Below are positions 43,621 through 51,729 of a stretch of DNA of 64,000 nt, one piece after another. The notes under the pieces are model-generated. The model was not told where the DNA came from, did not search any database, and was given only the letters and a program-made list of their open reading frames with translations. The position numbers were made by a program, and so were the translations under genes. The number at the start of each line of letters is the position of its first letter. Positions within the stretch are counted from its first letter, which is position 1. This DNA comes from Hyphomonas sp. (GTDB lineage Bacteria; Pseudomonadota; Alphaproteobacteria; Caulobacterales; Hyphomonadaceae), in NCBI GenBank assembly GCA_002700305.1, contig PACZ01000052.1, positions 53,028-117,027 on the forward strand. Direction: 5' to 3'.

Positions 43621-45261
43621 TCAGTCACTACGGGTCGGGTCATTCGTGGTTTCGGTCGACAGGTCCGGATCGATCGTGACGCCGGTGACCTGACGTTCCA
43701 GCATCCGGACGATCGGGGGCGGCCAGCTCCCCTGATGCAATGTGTGCAGGATGATGAGACTCTCCCGGTCGGCATGCGTGCGCCGCTCATTGTGGAGCAC
43801 ATAGTCCATCCAGCGTCCGAACCTGTATTTCTCGATCCATAGATCAGGATCGCTGAGGTCCCGCACGAGGGCCCAGTTGCGTGCGCCATCGCGCAGCCTG
43901 ACGCGGCGGCTCTCATTCATCGCGGCCAGGAAGCGCGGAACGTCTTCCTCCCGGATGCGATAATGAACGGCGATGTGGACGGGGCCAGCGCGCGGTTCCA
44001 CCGGCACTTTCACGTCCGGTACTTTCCAGCGCCCGACCAGTTCAAGGTTCAAATCCTGCACTTCGGGCAATCGCAGGAAGAAACCCATGCCAAGGCCAAT
44101 GGCCTGCACGCCGGCCATGATCAGGATCGCGTCCGAAATACCCTGATGCTCTGAGAGCCAGCCGCTCATCCAGCTTCCGGCTGCCATCATGCCGAACACA
44201 CACATCTGGTAGAGCGACAAGGCCCGGCCGACTACCCAGCGCGGCGCGGACATCTGCACCGTTACATTCATGGTCGCCATGGCAAGCAGCCAGCCCCAGC
44301 CGAATACGATGAGGCCGCACACAGTGACGAGCAGCCAGGGGCTGAGGGCGATCACGACCGCGCCGGCAATCATTGCGACAACGGTCAGGCGAAGCGTGGA
44401 TTCATTTGTCAGGCGCGCGCGTACCGGCCGGTTCGAGAGGGCCCCGATCACGGCGCCAATGCCGAAAGAGCCAGACAGGATCCCGAACGTGATCGCGCTG
44501 CCACCGACCAGGTGGCTCGCCACCAGCGGCATGAGCGACGGGACGCTGGCAGCGGCGAAGCCGAACAGGGCCGATCTGAACATGACGCGCCGGATCGGCG
44601 GCGACAGCAGAACATAGCGGACGCCGGCCATCATGGCTGTGCCGAGGTCTTCGCGCAGCGTTGGGCGCGTCGGCTTTTCCGGACGCCAGCTGAACAGGAC
44701 CCAGATGATCCCCAGATAGCTGAAGGCATTGACCGTGAATGCGGCGGCGGATCCGAACGCAGCAACGATGGCGCCGCCAAGGGCCGGACCGGCCGTTCGC
44801 GCCATGTTGAAGCCCATGGAATTCATCGCCACCGCGCCGGCAATCGTGCCTCGCGGGACGATGTCGCCCACCGTGGCCTGCCATGAGGGGGCGTTCATGG
44901 CTGTGCCGCAGCCGATCAGGAAGGTGAAGCCCAACAGCGCCCAGGGCGTGAGGTGCCCGAACCAGGCAAACACGCACAGGGCAACAGAGAGGATGAACAT
45001 CCAGCTCTGGCAGACCAGCATGACAAGCCGACGGGGATAATTGTCCGCGACGGCGCCGGACAGCAGTGCCAGGATCATGATGGGCAGGGTGACCGATGCC
45101 TGGACGAGGGCAATCTGCGTTTTGGTTCCGCCCAGTTCGACCATCAGCCAGGCGGCGCCGACGCTCTGGATCAGGCTGCCAAACTGGGATGCCACATTGG
45201 CCACCCAGATCCGCCGGTAAAGCGGAATGGAAAAGGGCGGCGGGGCAGGATTGTCTGGCAT
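43621..45261 (-). CDS. MFS transporter of the MFS_3 (EntS-like) family with C-terminal domain
   Basis: A 546-residue protein: twelve membrane helices in the first 410 residues, then a soluble C-terminal domain of about 130. Visible motifs are NVASQFGSLIQSVGAAWL, SGAVADNYPRRLVML (the loop 2-3 signature) and NSMGFNMARTAGPALGGA. The C-terminal part (VHIAVHYRIREEDVPRFLAAM, then EKYRFGRWMDYVLHNERRT) looks like an antibiotic-monooxygenase-type ferredoxin fold, as known in this family. The start MPDNPAPPP at 45261 fits the family. Related proteins export siderophores such as enterobactin or drugs. Substrate unknown. Confidence 0.88.
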   Translation of the reverse strand: MPDNPAPPPFSIPLYRRIWVANVASQFGSLIQSVGAAWLMVELGGTKTQIALVQASVTLPIMILALLSGAVADNYPRRLVMLVCQSWMFILSVALCVFAWFGHLTPWALLGFTFLIGCGTAMNAPSWQATVGDIVPRGTIAGAVAMNSMGFNMARTAGPALGGAIVAAFGSAAAFTVNAFSYLGIIWVLFSWRPEKPTRPTLREDLGTAMMAGVRYVLLSPPIRRVMFRSALFGFAAASVPSLMPLVASHLVGGSAITFGILSGSFGIGAVIGALSNRPVRARLTNESTLRLTVVAMIAGAVVIALSPWLLVTVCGLIVFGWGWLLAMATMNVTVQMSAPRWVVGRALSLYQMCVFGMMAAGSWMSGWLSEHQGISDAILIMAGVQAIGLGMGFFLRLPEVQDLNLELVGRWKVPDVKVPVEPRAGPVHIAVHYRIREEDVPRFLAAMNESRRVRLRDGARNWALVRDLSDPDLWIEKYRFGRWMDYVLHNERRTHADRESLIILHTLHQGSWPPPIVRMLERQVTGVTIDPDLSTETTNDPTRSD

Positions 45262-45344
45262 AGGGTCCGGGCCTGAGTCTTGGGTTCCAATCGTGGGAGT
45301 GATTGCGGCCCGGTTCAAGGCTTGGTTTGCGGTCGGCCTGTTGG

Positions 45345-46163
45345 TCAGCTGGCTTCCATCGCGGCGTAATAGGCCTGCCAGCATTTCCGTCCGGCCTTGT
45401 TATACGCCACCATAGTTTCCACCATGCGAAGGAAGGCGTCCTGATCGCCGAGCTCAGGCGGCAGCAGGGGATCGAAGTTGATGGTCCGGATAACGGCCTG
45501 TCCGATCAGCAGCGAGTCACGGGCCGCCTGATCGCCCGGCAGGCTGGGAAGTTGCTTCAGGCTGGCGTTCATGGCGTCGATCGCCTCAGCATAGGTGCGG
45601 GCAAGCTCTGCCGTGGACCAGAGGCTTTCCCATTTCGCGCCGTCAGACAGCGCTCGTTCGTTCACCCGCAACAATGAGATCGCTTCGTCCGCCCCAATGC
45701 CGATGAGGTCTGCGCGATGGTCTTCCAGGTCGCGGGCCAGATTGGCGGGGCGTACCCAGAAGCCGGTCTCCGTTTCCTTGTAGCCAGACAAGGCAAGCGC
45801 CCGCTCGCGCGCCCGGACCTGCTTGCGATCCGTCCGGCCAAGATGTCCGGTCAGGGCAACCAGCCAGTCACCATTCCAGGGGACGATACGGCTGGATACA
45901 TCTTTCCATCCCTGTACCCGCCGGGTCAGCGCTTTCGACTTCGGGCCGGGCTGGTAGACGCCGCGGTCTGGACTTTCCAGCAGGCCTTCTTTCTGGAGGC
46001 GGGTCACGGCAACGCGGAGCGTGGCCGGTTCAATATCGAACAGCGCGGCGGCATCTATCAGGCGCCCGATGGACTGCGGCTCTGTGAAGGCGCTGCTCAT
46101 CAGCGACAGGACGAGCGCGCGCGGCGAAACATCCTTCGGATCGAGGGGTTGAAAATAATACAT
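45345..46163 (-). CDS. PaaX family transcriptional regulator
   Basis: A 272-residue DNA-binding protein with a winged-helix N-terminus (SIGRLIDAAALFDIEPATLRVAVTRLQKEGLL) followed by the PaaX C-terminal region (WLVALTGHLGRTDRKQ, GFWVRPANLA, LRDSLLIG-type stretch). Named members repress phenylacetate catabolism and respond to phenylacetyl-CoA, but no paa genes are here. It is divergent from the fatty-acid desaturase across a short AT-rich region of 64 bp, so that gene is the probable target; this is inference. The start MYYFQPLDP at 46163 is a good fit. Confidence 0.85.
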   Translation of the reverse strand: MYYFQPLDPKDVSPRALVLSLMSSAFTEPQSIGRLIDAAALFDIEPATLRVAVTRLQKEGLLESPDRGVYQPGPKSKALTRRVQGWKDVSSRIVPWNGDWLVALTGHLGRTDRKQVRARERALALSGYKETETGFWVRPANLARDLEDHRADLIGIGADEAISLLRVNERALSDGAKWESLWSTAELARTYAEAIDAMNASLKQLPSLPGDQAARDSLLIGQAVIRTINFDPLLPPELGDQDAFLRMVETMVAYNKAGRKCWQAYYAAMEAS

Positions 46164-46227
46164 CAATTGACCTGATATGATATTTAGAGTAATAAACCGT
46201 AAAAGAGCTCTTAGGGAGAGAGACGCC

Positions 46228-47148
46228 GTGACAAACCAGCTCAAACTATCGGATGTCCTGACGAAAGACGAGTTGCGCGAATTGCGCCAGAAGTCGGACC
46301 TCAGGGCATTGGCAACTCTGAGCTGGAACTGGGCCCTGATCGCTGCAGCATTTGCCGTGGCGATCATCTGGCCGAACCCGCTGACCATTCTGGCAGGCAT
46401 CATCATTCTTGGCGGGCGCCAGCTGGGCCTCGGCATTATCAATCATGACTGCGCCCACCACGCTTTCTTCAAAAGCCCGAAAGTCGACGAGTTTGTCGGC
46501 CACTATCTGGTCGGCGCGCCGATGAATATCTCTTTGCCGGCCTATCGCGCCTATCACCTGAAGCACCATAAATTTGCCGGCACGCCGGAGGATCCGGACA
46601 TTGTGTTCGTGAAAAATTACCCGGTTTCCAAAGAAAGCCTGCGCCGGAAATTCGTGCGGGATTTTACCGGCCGCACCGGCTTCCGCGACACTCTGCGGAA
46701 GATCCGGAATTTCCGCCTTTCCCGAAACTGGCCGTGGATGACGTTCCACATTCTTCTGTTGGGGACGTTAACGCTGGCAGGGGCGCCGTGGGCGTATTTG
46801 ATGTGGTGGGCAGCGGAACTGTTTGTCTACCCGGCCATTGTGCGCCTGCGTCAGATCGGCGAGCACGGAACCGCCAAGGACCGGACCCAGCTGGACCCGC
46901 GTCTCAACACCGGCACCACCACCGCGCCTTTCTGGCAGCGCGTGCTGATCGCTCCGAACGATGTGAACTACCATCTGGAGCATCACATGTTCGCGTCGAT
47001 CCCGCCTTACCGGCTGAAACGGCTGCACCAGTTGCTGGCGTCACGCGGTTACTATGAAGGCTTCGAGTGCATTTCGAAAGATTACTTCGACGTGCTCCGC
47101 CGGGCGGTGCGCCGCGATGACAAGCCGGCGATGGTGCCTGCTGAATAG
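46228..47148 (+). CDS. Membrane fatty-acid desaturase / hydroxylase family protein
   Basis: A 306-residue di-iron membrane enzyme with the three histidine boxes HDCAHH (about 90), HLKHHK (about 125) and HLEHH (about 250), and helices around 30-65 and 178-208. These bind two irons and use O2 with electrons from a redox partner to insert double bonds or hydroxyls in lipids. The exact lipid substrate is unknown. A GTG start at 46228 with AGGGAGAGAG ahead was chosen. Divergent from the PaaX-type gene, which may control it in response to an acyl-CoA. Confidence 0.87.
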   Translation: MTNQLKLSDVLTKDELRELRQKSDLRALATLSWNWALIAAAFAVAIIWPNPLTILAGIIILGGRQLGLGIINHDCAHHAFFKSPKVDEFVGHYLVGAPMNISLPAYRAYHLKHHKFAGTPEDPDIVFVKNYPVSKESLRRKFVRDFTGRTGFRDTLRKIRNFRLSRNWPWMTFHILLLGTLTLAGAPWAYLMWWAAELFVYPAIVRLRQIGEHGTAKDRTQLDPRLNTGTTTAPFWQRVLIAPNDVNYHLEHHMFASIPPYRLKRLHQLLASRGYYEGFECISKDYFDVLRRAVRRDDKPAMVPAE

Positions 47149-47154
47149 GGCGGT

Positions 47155-47622
47155 CTATTCGGCGTCGCTATCCGGATTGCGGACCTGGATCAGGCCGTTT
47201 GACACCATGCTCATGACGATCTCGCCGTCCTGATTGTAGACCGTCTGCTCAGTCTTCATCAGGCCCATCTCGGGGCGGCTCTTCATCCGGCGCTTGCCGA
47301 TCAGCTTGGATTCCACGCGCAGCGTGTCTCCCGGGTAGACCGGTTTGCGCCAGCGTAGTTCATCGACGCCGGGGGACCCGAGAGACGCTGTCGGCTCCTG
47401 TCCGCTCCAGCCCTCCACCATCATACGCATCGCCATGGCGGCTGTGTGCCAGCCGGATGCAGAGAGGCGACCGAAATGTGTCTTCGCCGCTGCCTCGTCG
47501 TCCAGATGAAATGGCTGCGGGTCGTATTTGCCGGCAAACTCGATCACTTCCTCGCGGGTGACTTCATAAGTCCGGTTCGATTTCGTGACAGTGCCGATCA
47601 CCAGGTCTTCATAGTAGCGCAT
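47155..47622 (-). CDS. MaoC family dehydratase
   Basis: A 155-residue single hot-dog protein. It starts MRYYEDLVIG and has the MaoC motif region EFAGKYDPQPFHLDDEAA, with the likely catalytic Asp and His in YDPQPFH. SASGWHTAAMAMRMM follows, then GSPGVDELRWRKPVYPGDTLRVES. Such proteins hydrate enoyl-CoA thioesters. It is convergent with the desaturase (6 bp between stops) and follows a transcription terminator that ends the TauE gene, so it must have its own promoter. Confidence 0.9.
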   Translation of the reverse strand: MRYYEDLVIGTVTKSNRTYEVTREEVIEFAGKYDPQPFHLDDEAAAKTHFGRLSASGWHTAAMAMRMMVEGWSGQEPTASLGSPGVDELRWRKPVYPGDTLRVESKLIGKRRMKSRPEMGLMKTEQTVYNQDGEIVMSMVSNGLIQVRNPDSDAE

Positions 47623-47642
47623 GGATCAGGTTCCTTGATGCC

Positions 47643-47674
47643 AAAAAGAAAGCCGCGCCTGAATGGCGCGGCTT
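47643..47674 (-). terminator. Rho-independent terminator after the TauE/SafE gene
   Basis: On the minus strand a perfect 10-bp stem, AAGCCGCGCC with GGCGCGGCTT, closes a 5-base loop (47650-47674) and is followed by a T-rich tract (TTCTTTTTGG). It lies 34 bp beyond the TauE/SafE stop codon. Confidence 0.87.
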
Positions 47675-47708
47675 GCGTTACGTCAGGCAAGATGGCCGGG
47701 CAGTCGCT

Positions 47709-48620
47709 TCAGCGGCCGCCCATATGCGGCAGTTCCGTGGTGACCTGAACGGCAGAAGCTGTGGTCAGCGGGTTTTTTGCCGGGGCCTTGTGGAATGCCG
47801 TCCACAGCATCAGGCTCGACGTGCACAGCAGGTACACGCCCAGCGCCTTCTTCAGCTTGGCCGAGTCGAGGCTGTGGGCCAGCGCCGCCCCGATGGGCGC
47901 CGTGATCATGCTCATCGAGATGATGGCGAGCATGGCGATGACGTTCACATAACCGACCGAGCCGAAGGGCAGGCCGGTTTCTCCCAGGCCGCTGATTACC
48001 GAACCGATCGTGCCCGGGACGGCGATGATCGTCCCGAAGCCAGCGGCCGTGGCGATCGCACGGTGTACCGGCTGGCCGGACAGCGTCATGATCAGAATGG
48101 CCGGCGTCCCGCCACCGATCCCAAGCAGAGTGCAGAAGCCGCCGAGGAAACTGCCAAGTCCGCCACGAGCGACACCTTTCGGCATTTCATCCGAAACGGT
48201 GCGCTTGGACAGGATCGGGAACAGGAAGTGCCAGGCCATGATGAAGACGCCGACACCGAAGATGATCTTCAGGGATTTGCCGTCGAGGAACCGGGCCACG
48301 CTGAGGCCGAGTATGACGCCCAGGACAACCCAGGGCGCCCATTGTTTGAGGATATTGAAATCCACCGCCCCTCGCTTTGCGTGCGCCTGCACAGACCGGA
48401 GGGACGTGAAGATGATCGTGGCAAGCGACGTGCCGATCGCCACGTGCATGATCTTGTCGTCGGACATCGGGTGATCCGCTGTCGACAGGAGTGTGAAGAC
48501 GGCCGCGAGCGCCGGAACGACGACAAAGCCGCCGCCAATTCCGAACAGGCCCGCCAGGAGGCCGGCAAAGGCGCCAGCGACCAGCATGGACAGAATGAGT
48601 GGAAGTGCATCAGCTAACAT
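47709..48620 (-). CDS. TauE/SafE family sulfite/anion exporter-type membrane protein
   Basis: A 303-residue protein with about eight membrane helices in two homologous halves. Repeat motifs are GLFGIGGGFVVVPALAAVF near the N-terminus and LGSFLGGFCTLLGIGGGTPAILIM in the second half, with HVAIGTSLATIIFTS between. The family moves sulfite, sulfonates or other organic anions; substrate cannot be told. It starts 48 bp after the TonB receptor stop on the same strand, so the two may be co-transcribed, giving an outer-membrane plus inner-membrane pair. Confidence 0.9.
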   Translation of the reverse strand: MLADALPLILSMLVAGAFAGLLAGLFGIGGGFVVVPALAAVFTLLSTADHPMSDDKIMHVAIGTSLATIIFTSLRSVQAHAKRGAVDFNILKQWAPWVVLGVILGLSVARFLDGKSLKIIFGVGVFIMAWHFLFPILSKRTVSDEMPKGVARGGLGSFLGGFCTLLGIGGGTPAILIMTLSGQPVHRAIATAAGFGTIIAVPGTIGSVISGLGETGLPFGSVGYVNVIAMLAIISMSMITAPIGAALAHSLDSAKLKKALGVYLLCTSSLMLWTAFHKAPAKNPLTTASAVQVTTELPHMGGR

Positions 48621-48668
48621 GGGTTTTACTCGGTGATGATTGAGACGTCATTTTGCTGTCCGGCACGA

Positions 48669-50993
48669 TCAGAAGCGGACCGTGAGGGTTGCCTGGAAAG
48701 TGCGCGGGTTCAGGGGACGGAAATAGGCGGAACCGGCAAAGACAAAGGCCGTGGGCACTTCTTCATCCAGCAGGTTGTCGATGTTGAACCGCAAGCTGAC
48801 ATTCTCGGGCACACCGAAATCGTTCGGGCCGCCGAGGTCGAGATAACCGCTCAGCACAGCGTAGCTGTCCATCTCATAGCTCTCGGTATAGTCGGCGTAG
48901 CGTTTGCCGGTGTATTTTCCGGAGATGTTGGCAACCATCCATTCGGTCGGTTCGTACGTGACACCGCCGGTGAACAGCCATTCCGGGCTATCGGCCAGGA
49001 TGAAGCCAGCTTCGTCTTCAGCGTGATTATATGTCAGGTTGCCGTCCAGATAGACCTTGTCGTCGAAGAAGGCCGGTTGGTAGACGCCCGAAAGTTCGAA
49101 GCCGTAAGCTTCGGTCTTGCCAGCGTTGATGTAGAAGGCCTCCGGCTGTTGGGTGGCCGGGTTGATGACACTACCTGCCACAAGACGGTTGTCGAAGCTG
49201 GTGAAGAACAGCGCGGCAGACCCATAGAATTGCGCGCGGTTGGTGCGGTAGCCGATTTCAAAGTTCTGGGACTCCTCACCCTTCGGTGCCGGCAGCGGCT
49301 CGGTCGATGCATCCGTGGATGCGATGGAGAAGATGTCGTCCGCGCCGCGCGGGAGGGCATAGTTCTGCGAGTAGGAAGCGAACAGCTGGTCGCTGTCGTT
49401 CATGTCGTAGACGGCGCCAACCATCGGCAGAAAGTTGTCGCTGTAATCCTCGCCAACCGTCTGTGGGCCGAACAACTCGTAATCATTATAGTCGCGATAG
49501 CCGCTCAGCTGGTAATCGACGTTAAGGCTCTTCACCCCGACTTCGAGGTTCAGCTTGTCTTCCATCAGGCTGATCGTGTCCTTCAGGTAGAGCTGGGTCG
49601 TCTTACGGGTCGAGGTGTAATTGCGGCGATAGTAGGCGACTTCGTCCCAGATCACGTCGCCGTCGGCCGAGCCGTTGGTCTTGTTGAGACGCTGCTGGGT
49701 GCGGTTGTAGTCTTCATCTTCATACCAGGCGCCGAACTCAACCTTGTGGTTGGCGACTTCCCATTCGAGACCGGCAACGGCGCCCTTGCGCGTGCCGCCA
49801 ACGCCGGAGAGGCCATACTGCACGCCGCGCGGGTGGACGACGTCGAGGCCTGCAGCAACCTGGCGGGTATAGATGCCGAGGGAGTTGGAGTAGCTGTCCG
49901 GCGAGACCCCGAAGCCGTCCTTGTCTTCCTGATAGGCTGTCGCCTTGAACAGCAGGTTCGGGGTGATGTCGGTCTGGAAGTTCAGCGAGTAGAGGCTGTC
50001 GTCGCGGACGTTGATCCGGTCCTCATAATAGCTGGTGCAGGTCGAACCGGTGAAGATCGGCGAGAAGTCATTCTCGTCGATGACATTGTCGCCATTATAG
50101 TCATACACATTGGAAATCGGTTCGATACAGCCGGTTTCCGGAATGGAGTCCTGGTAAGCGTAGTAATAGTCGGCGTCGAACACGGACTCCGGGGCAGAGG
50201 GTGAGTCATAGTCGTTGAAGTCGTTGTGGACGTAGCCGAACTTGATGAACGTATCTTCGTCGAACTCGTACTTGATCTTGCCCTCGATGTGCTCGCGGTC
50301 GATCGTGCCAGGGCCGCGCCACAGGTCGCTGTCCGTCTTGGAGCGGCTGACATAGGCCGACAGGCCGTTCCAGTTGCCCGTCTCCAGCTTGATGAAGCTA
50401 CGCTCCAGATTGTCGTCACCCATCGTGTAGGAAATCATGCCGCCGGGCGTGTCGGACGTGTCGACCGTATTATAAGAGACGATCGGCCCCAGAGAGGCAT
50501 AGCTCGGCAGCGAGACGTCGCCGGCGCCGGGGGACGCGACAACGGAGCCGAGGTTTTCATTGTCCACATAGCGGAAGATCGGGCTGCCACCGAACGCATC
50601 GGAGCGGCCCATCGGCACGCCGTCCAGCACGAAGCCGATCTGCTGCAGGTTAAAGGCACGCACGGTGACCGAGTTGCCGAATTCGTAGAGGCCAAGCGCG
50701 CCGTCTGTCTGCACGTTGAAGCCCGGCAGGGACTCCAGCATCTTCAGGCCGGAGATACCGCCTGGTGCGGAAAGAAGTTCGTCCCGGGTGACAGCGACGG
50801 TGTTGGTTGCTTCGCCCTGGCCGATCGCAGTGTCTGCCGTCGAGACCCGGCGGCCCTGAACGACAACCGCTTTCATCGTGGCCTGTTCATCTGTCTCCGC
50901 TGTTTCCTGTGCGTTTGCGACGGTCGTCATCGACGCGGCGATCAGTGAGGCAAGGCAAATTCCAAATTTAAGACGATTGGTCAGAGGGCGCAT
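48669..50993 (-). CDS. TonB-dependent outer-membrane receptor
   Basis: A 774-residue receptor with a cleavable signal peptide (ends near SMTTVANAQ). Next come a TonB-box-like stretch, a plug domain (about 45-170: LLSAPGGISGLKMLESLPGFN, FVLDGVPMGRSDAFG), and a 22-strand barrel ending in aromatic Phe (ATLTVRF). Between Cys289 and Cys319 it carries an insertion reading DYNGDNVIDEND (298-309), which fits an EF-hand/dockerin calcium loop. Ligand unknown; sulfur compounds are possible given the adjacent TauE gene, and metal coordination given the loop. Both are inference. Confidence 0.93.
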   Translation of the reverse strand: MRPLTNRLKFGICLASLIAASMTTVANAQETAETDEQATMKAVVVQGRRVSTADTAIGQGEATNTVAVTRDELLSAPGGISGLKMLESLPGFNVQTDGALGLYEFGNSVTVRAFNLQQIGFVLDGVPMGRSDAFGGSPIFRYVDNENLGSVVASPGAGDVSLPSYASLGPIVSYNTVDTSDTPGGMISYTMGDDNLERSFIKLETGNWNGLSAYVSRSKTDSDLWRGPGTIDREHIEGKIKYEFDEDTFIKFGYVHNDFNDYDSPSAPESVFDADYYYAYQDSIPETGCIEPISNVYDYNGDNVIDENDFSPIFTGSTCTSYYEDRINVRDDSLYSLNFQTDITPNLLFKATAYQEDKDGFGVSPDSYSNSLGIYTRQVAAGLDVVHPRGVQYGLSGVGGTRKGAVAGLEWEVANHKVEFGAWYEDEDYNRTQQRLNKTNGSADGDVIWDEVAYYRRNYTSTRKTTQLYLKDTISLMEDKLNLEVGVKSLNVDYQLSGYRDYNDYELFGPQTVGEDYSDNFLPMVGAVYDMNDSDQLFASYSQNYALPRGADDIFSIASTDASTEPLPAPKGEESQNFEIGYRTNRAQFYGSAALFFTSFDNRLVAGSVINPATQQPEAFYINAGKTEAYGFELSGVYQPAFFDDKVYLDGNLTYNHAEDEAGFILADSPEWLFTGGVTYEPTEWMVANISGKYTGKRYADYTESYEMDSYAVLSGYLDLGGPNDFGVPENVSLRFNIDNLLDEEVPTAFVFAGSAYFRPLNPRTFQATLTVRF

Positions 50994-51407
50994 CGCAGTA
51001 TTCTCCCGGCGACTTGTTTAATGTGCGCGCAAGATGTCGGCGGGGCGGGGAAGCGGGAACTGCGCACCTCAAAGTGCGCATGTTAAAATCGGTAACTTGC
51101 CTGCATTCGGGCGCAAATGCCCGGACCTGAGTGTTTCTTGTGCAGTGCGGGATGGCTCAGGCCGGCACAGCGCCGAGTCGGGTTTGTCTGGCGCGCAATC
51201 TCAGGTGGGTGGCCGGCAATTTTTGGTTACCGGGCCGCGATCAGTGCGCGAGTTTTCAATCAGCTTGCGTCTGTTGTTGCTGCCGGTGCCTGGACCAGTC
51301 CGTGAGTTGCACAAGAATATCGCCGGGTTCATCGCAGAGTAGCGCGGATCGGCAGGCCGCTTGCCAGACAGGTCCGAAGGAGATCGATCACGGCGTGTCC
51401 GTATCGA
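50994..51407. other. Intergenic region upstream of the TonB receptor
   Basis: About 410 bp with no supported gene. It should contain the promoter of the TonB receptor gene, which reads leftwards. Open frames here that continue into the tRNA-Gly fragment are antisense artefacts. No operator such as a Fur box was recognised. This is the chromosome side of the integrated element. Confidence 0.4.
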
Positions 51408-51456
51408 TGGAGCGGGTGAAGGGAATCGAACCCTCGTCGTCAGCTTGGGAAGCTAA
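51408..51456 (-). repeat. 3' fragment of tRNA-Gly(CCC): attachment site of the conjugative element
   Basis: Read on the minus strand, the fragment holds an anticodon arm (TTAGC/GCTGA around loop TTCCCAA, anticodon CCC), a T-arm with GGGTTCGATTCCC, the 3' acceptor strand ACCCGCT and CCA. The D-arm and 5' acceptor strand are missing: sequence beyond 51456 does not match a tRNA. A tRNA fragment with its 3' end facing the chromosome and an integrase on the other side is the usual product of integration at a tRNA gene. The intact tRNA should lie at the far end, outside the window. Confidence 0.85.
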
Positions 51457-51590
51457 TAGGGGTCAAATTCACAAGTTGTTCATCTTGGGTGAAAGAGTAT
51501 AATAATATAATAAAAACAGAGCCATAAGCGCATTTTTGTCCTTCCCATTGTTGGGACAAGTTTCCTATTGATGCCCATGAATTCCGTCCG

Positions 51591-51611
51591 TTTTCTAGCT
51601 ATTTTCTAGCT
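51591..51611. repeat. Tandem TTTTCTAGCT repeat near the integrase
   Basis: The 10-mer TTTTCTAGCT occurs at 51591-51600 and again at 51602-51611, spaced 11 bp, close to one helical turn. It lies between the tRNA fragment and the integrase start, where arm-type integrase or excisionase sites are expected. Confidence 0.5.
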
Positions 51612-51674
51612 GGAATTTCGATCCATCCTTTTGTAAAATATAAGGATACTGAAAAAGTTTATCTTTCAAATGGC

Positions 51675-51695
51675 ATGCAAATCATAATTTTGCAT
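51675..51695. repeat. ATGCAAA/TTTGCAT inverted repeat upstream of integrase
   Basis: A 7-bp inverted repeat (51675-51681 and 51689-51695) with a 7-base AT spacer, 35 bp before the integrase start codon. It could be an operator for the integrase promoter or a recombination-factor site. Confidence 0.45.
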
Positions 51696-51729
51696 AGATT
51701 ATTGGAAGAACCTATGAGGATTTGGGTAG

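Noticed and set aside
48633..50204. A 523-codon open frame on the plus strand
   Set aside because: It lies entirely opposite the TonB receptor gene, has no domain likeness, and is the usual antisense opening of GC-rich DNA.
51131..51502. An open frame encoding ERVKGIEPSSSAWEA near its end
   Set aside because: That peptide is the antisense translation of the tRNA-Gly 3' part, a well-known false protein; the rest lacks any family likeness.
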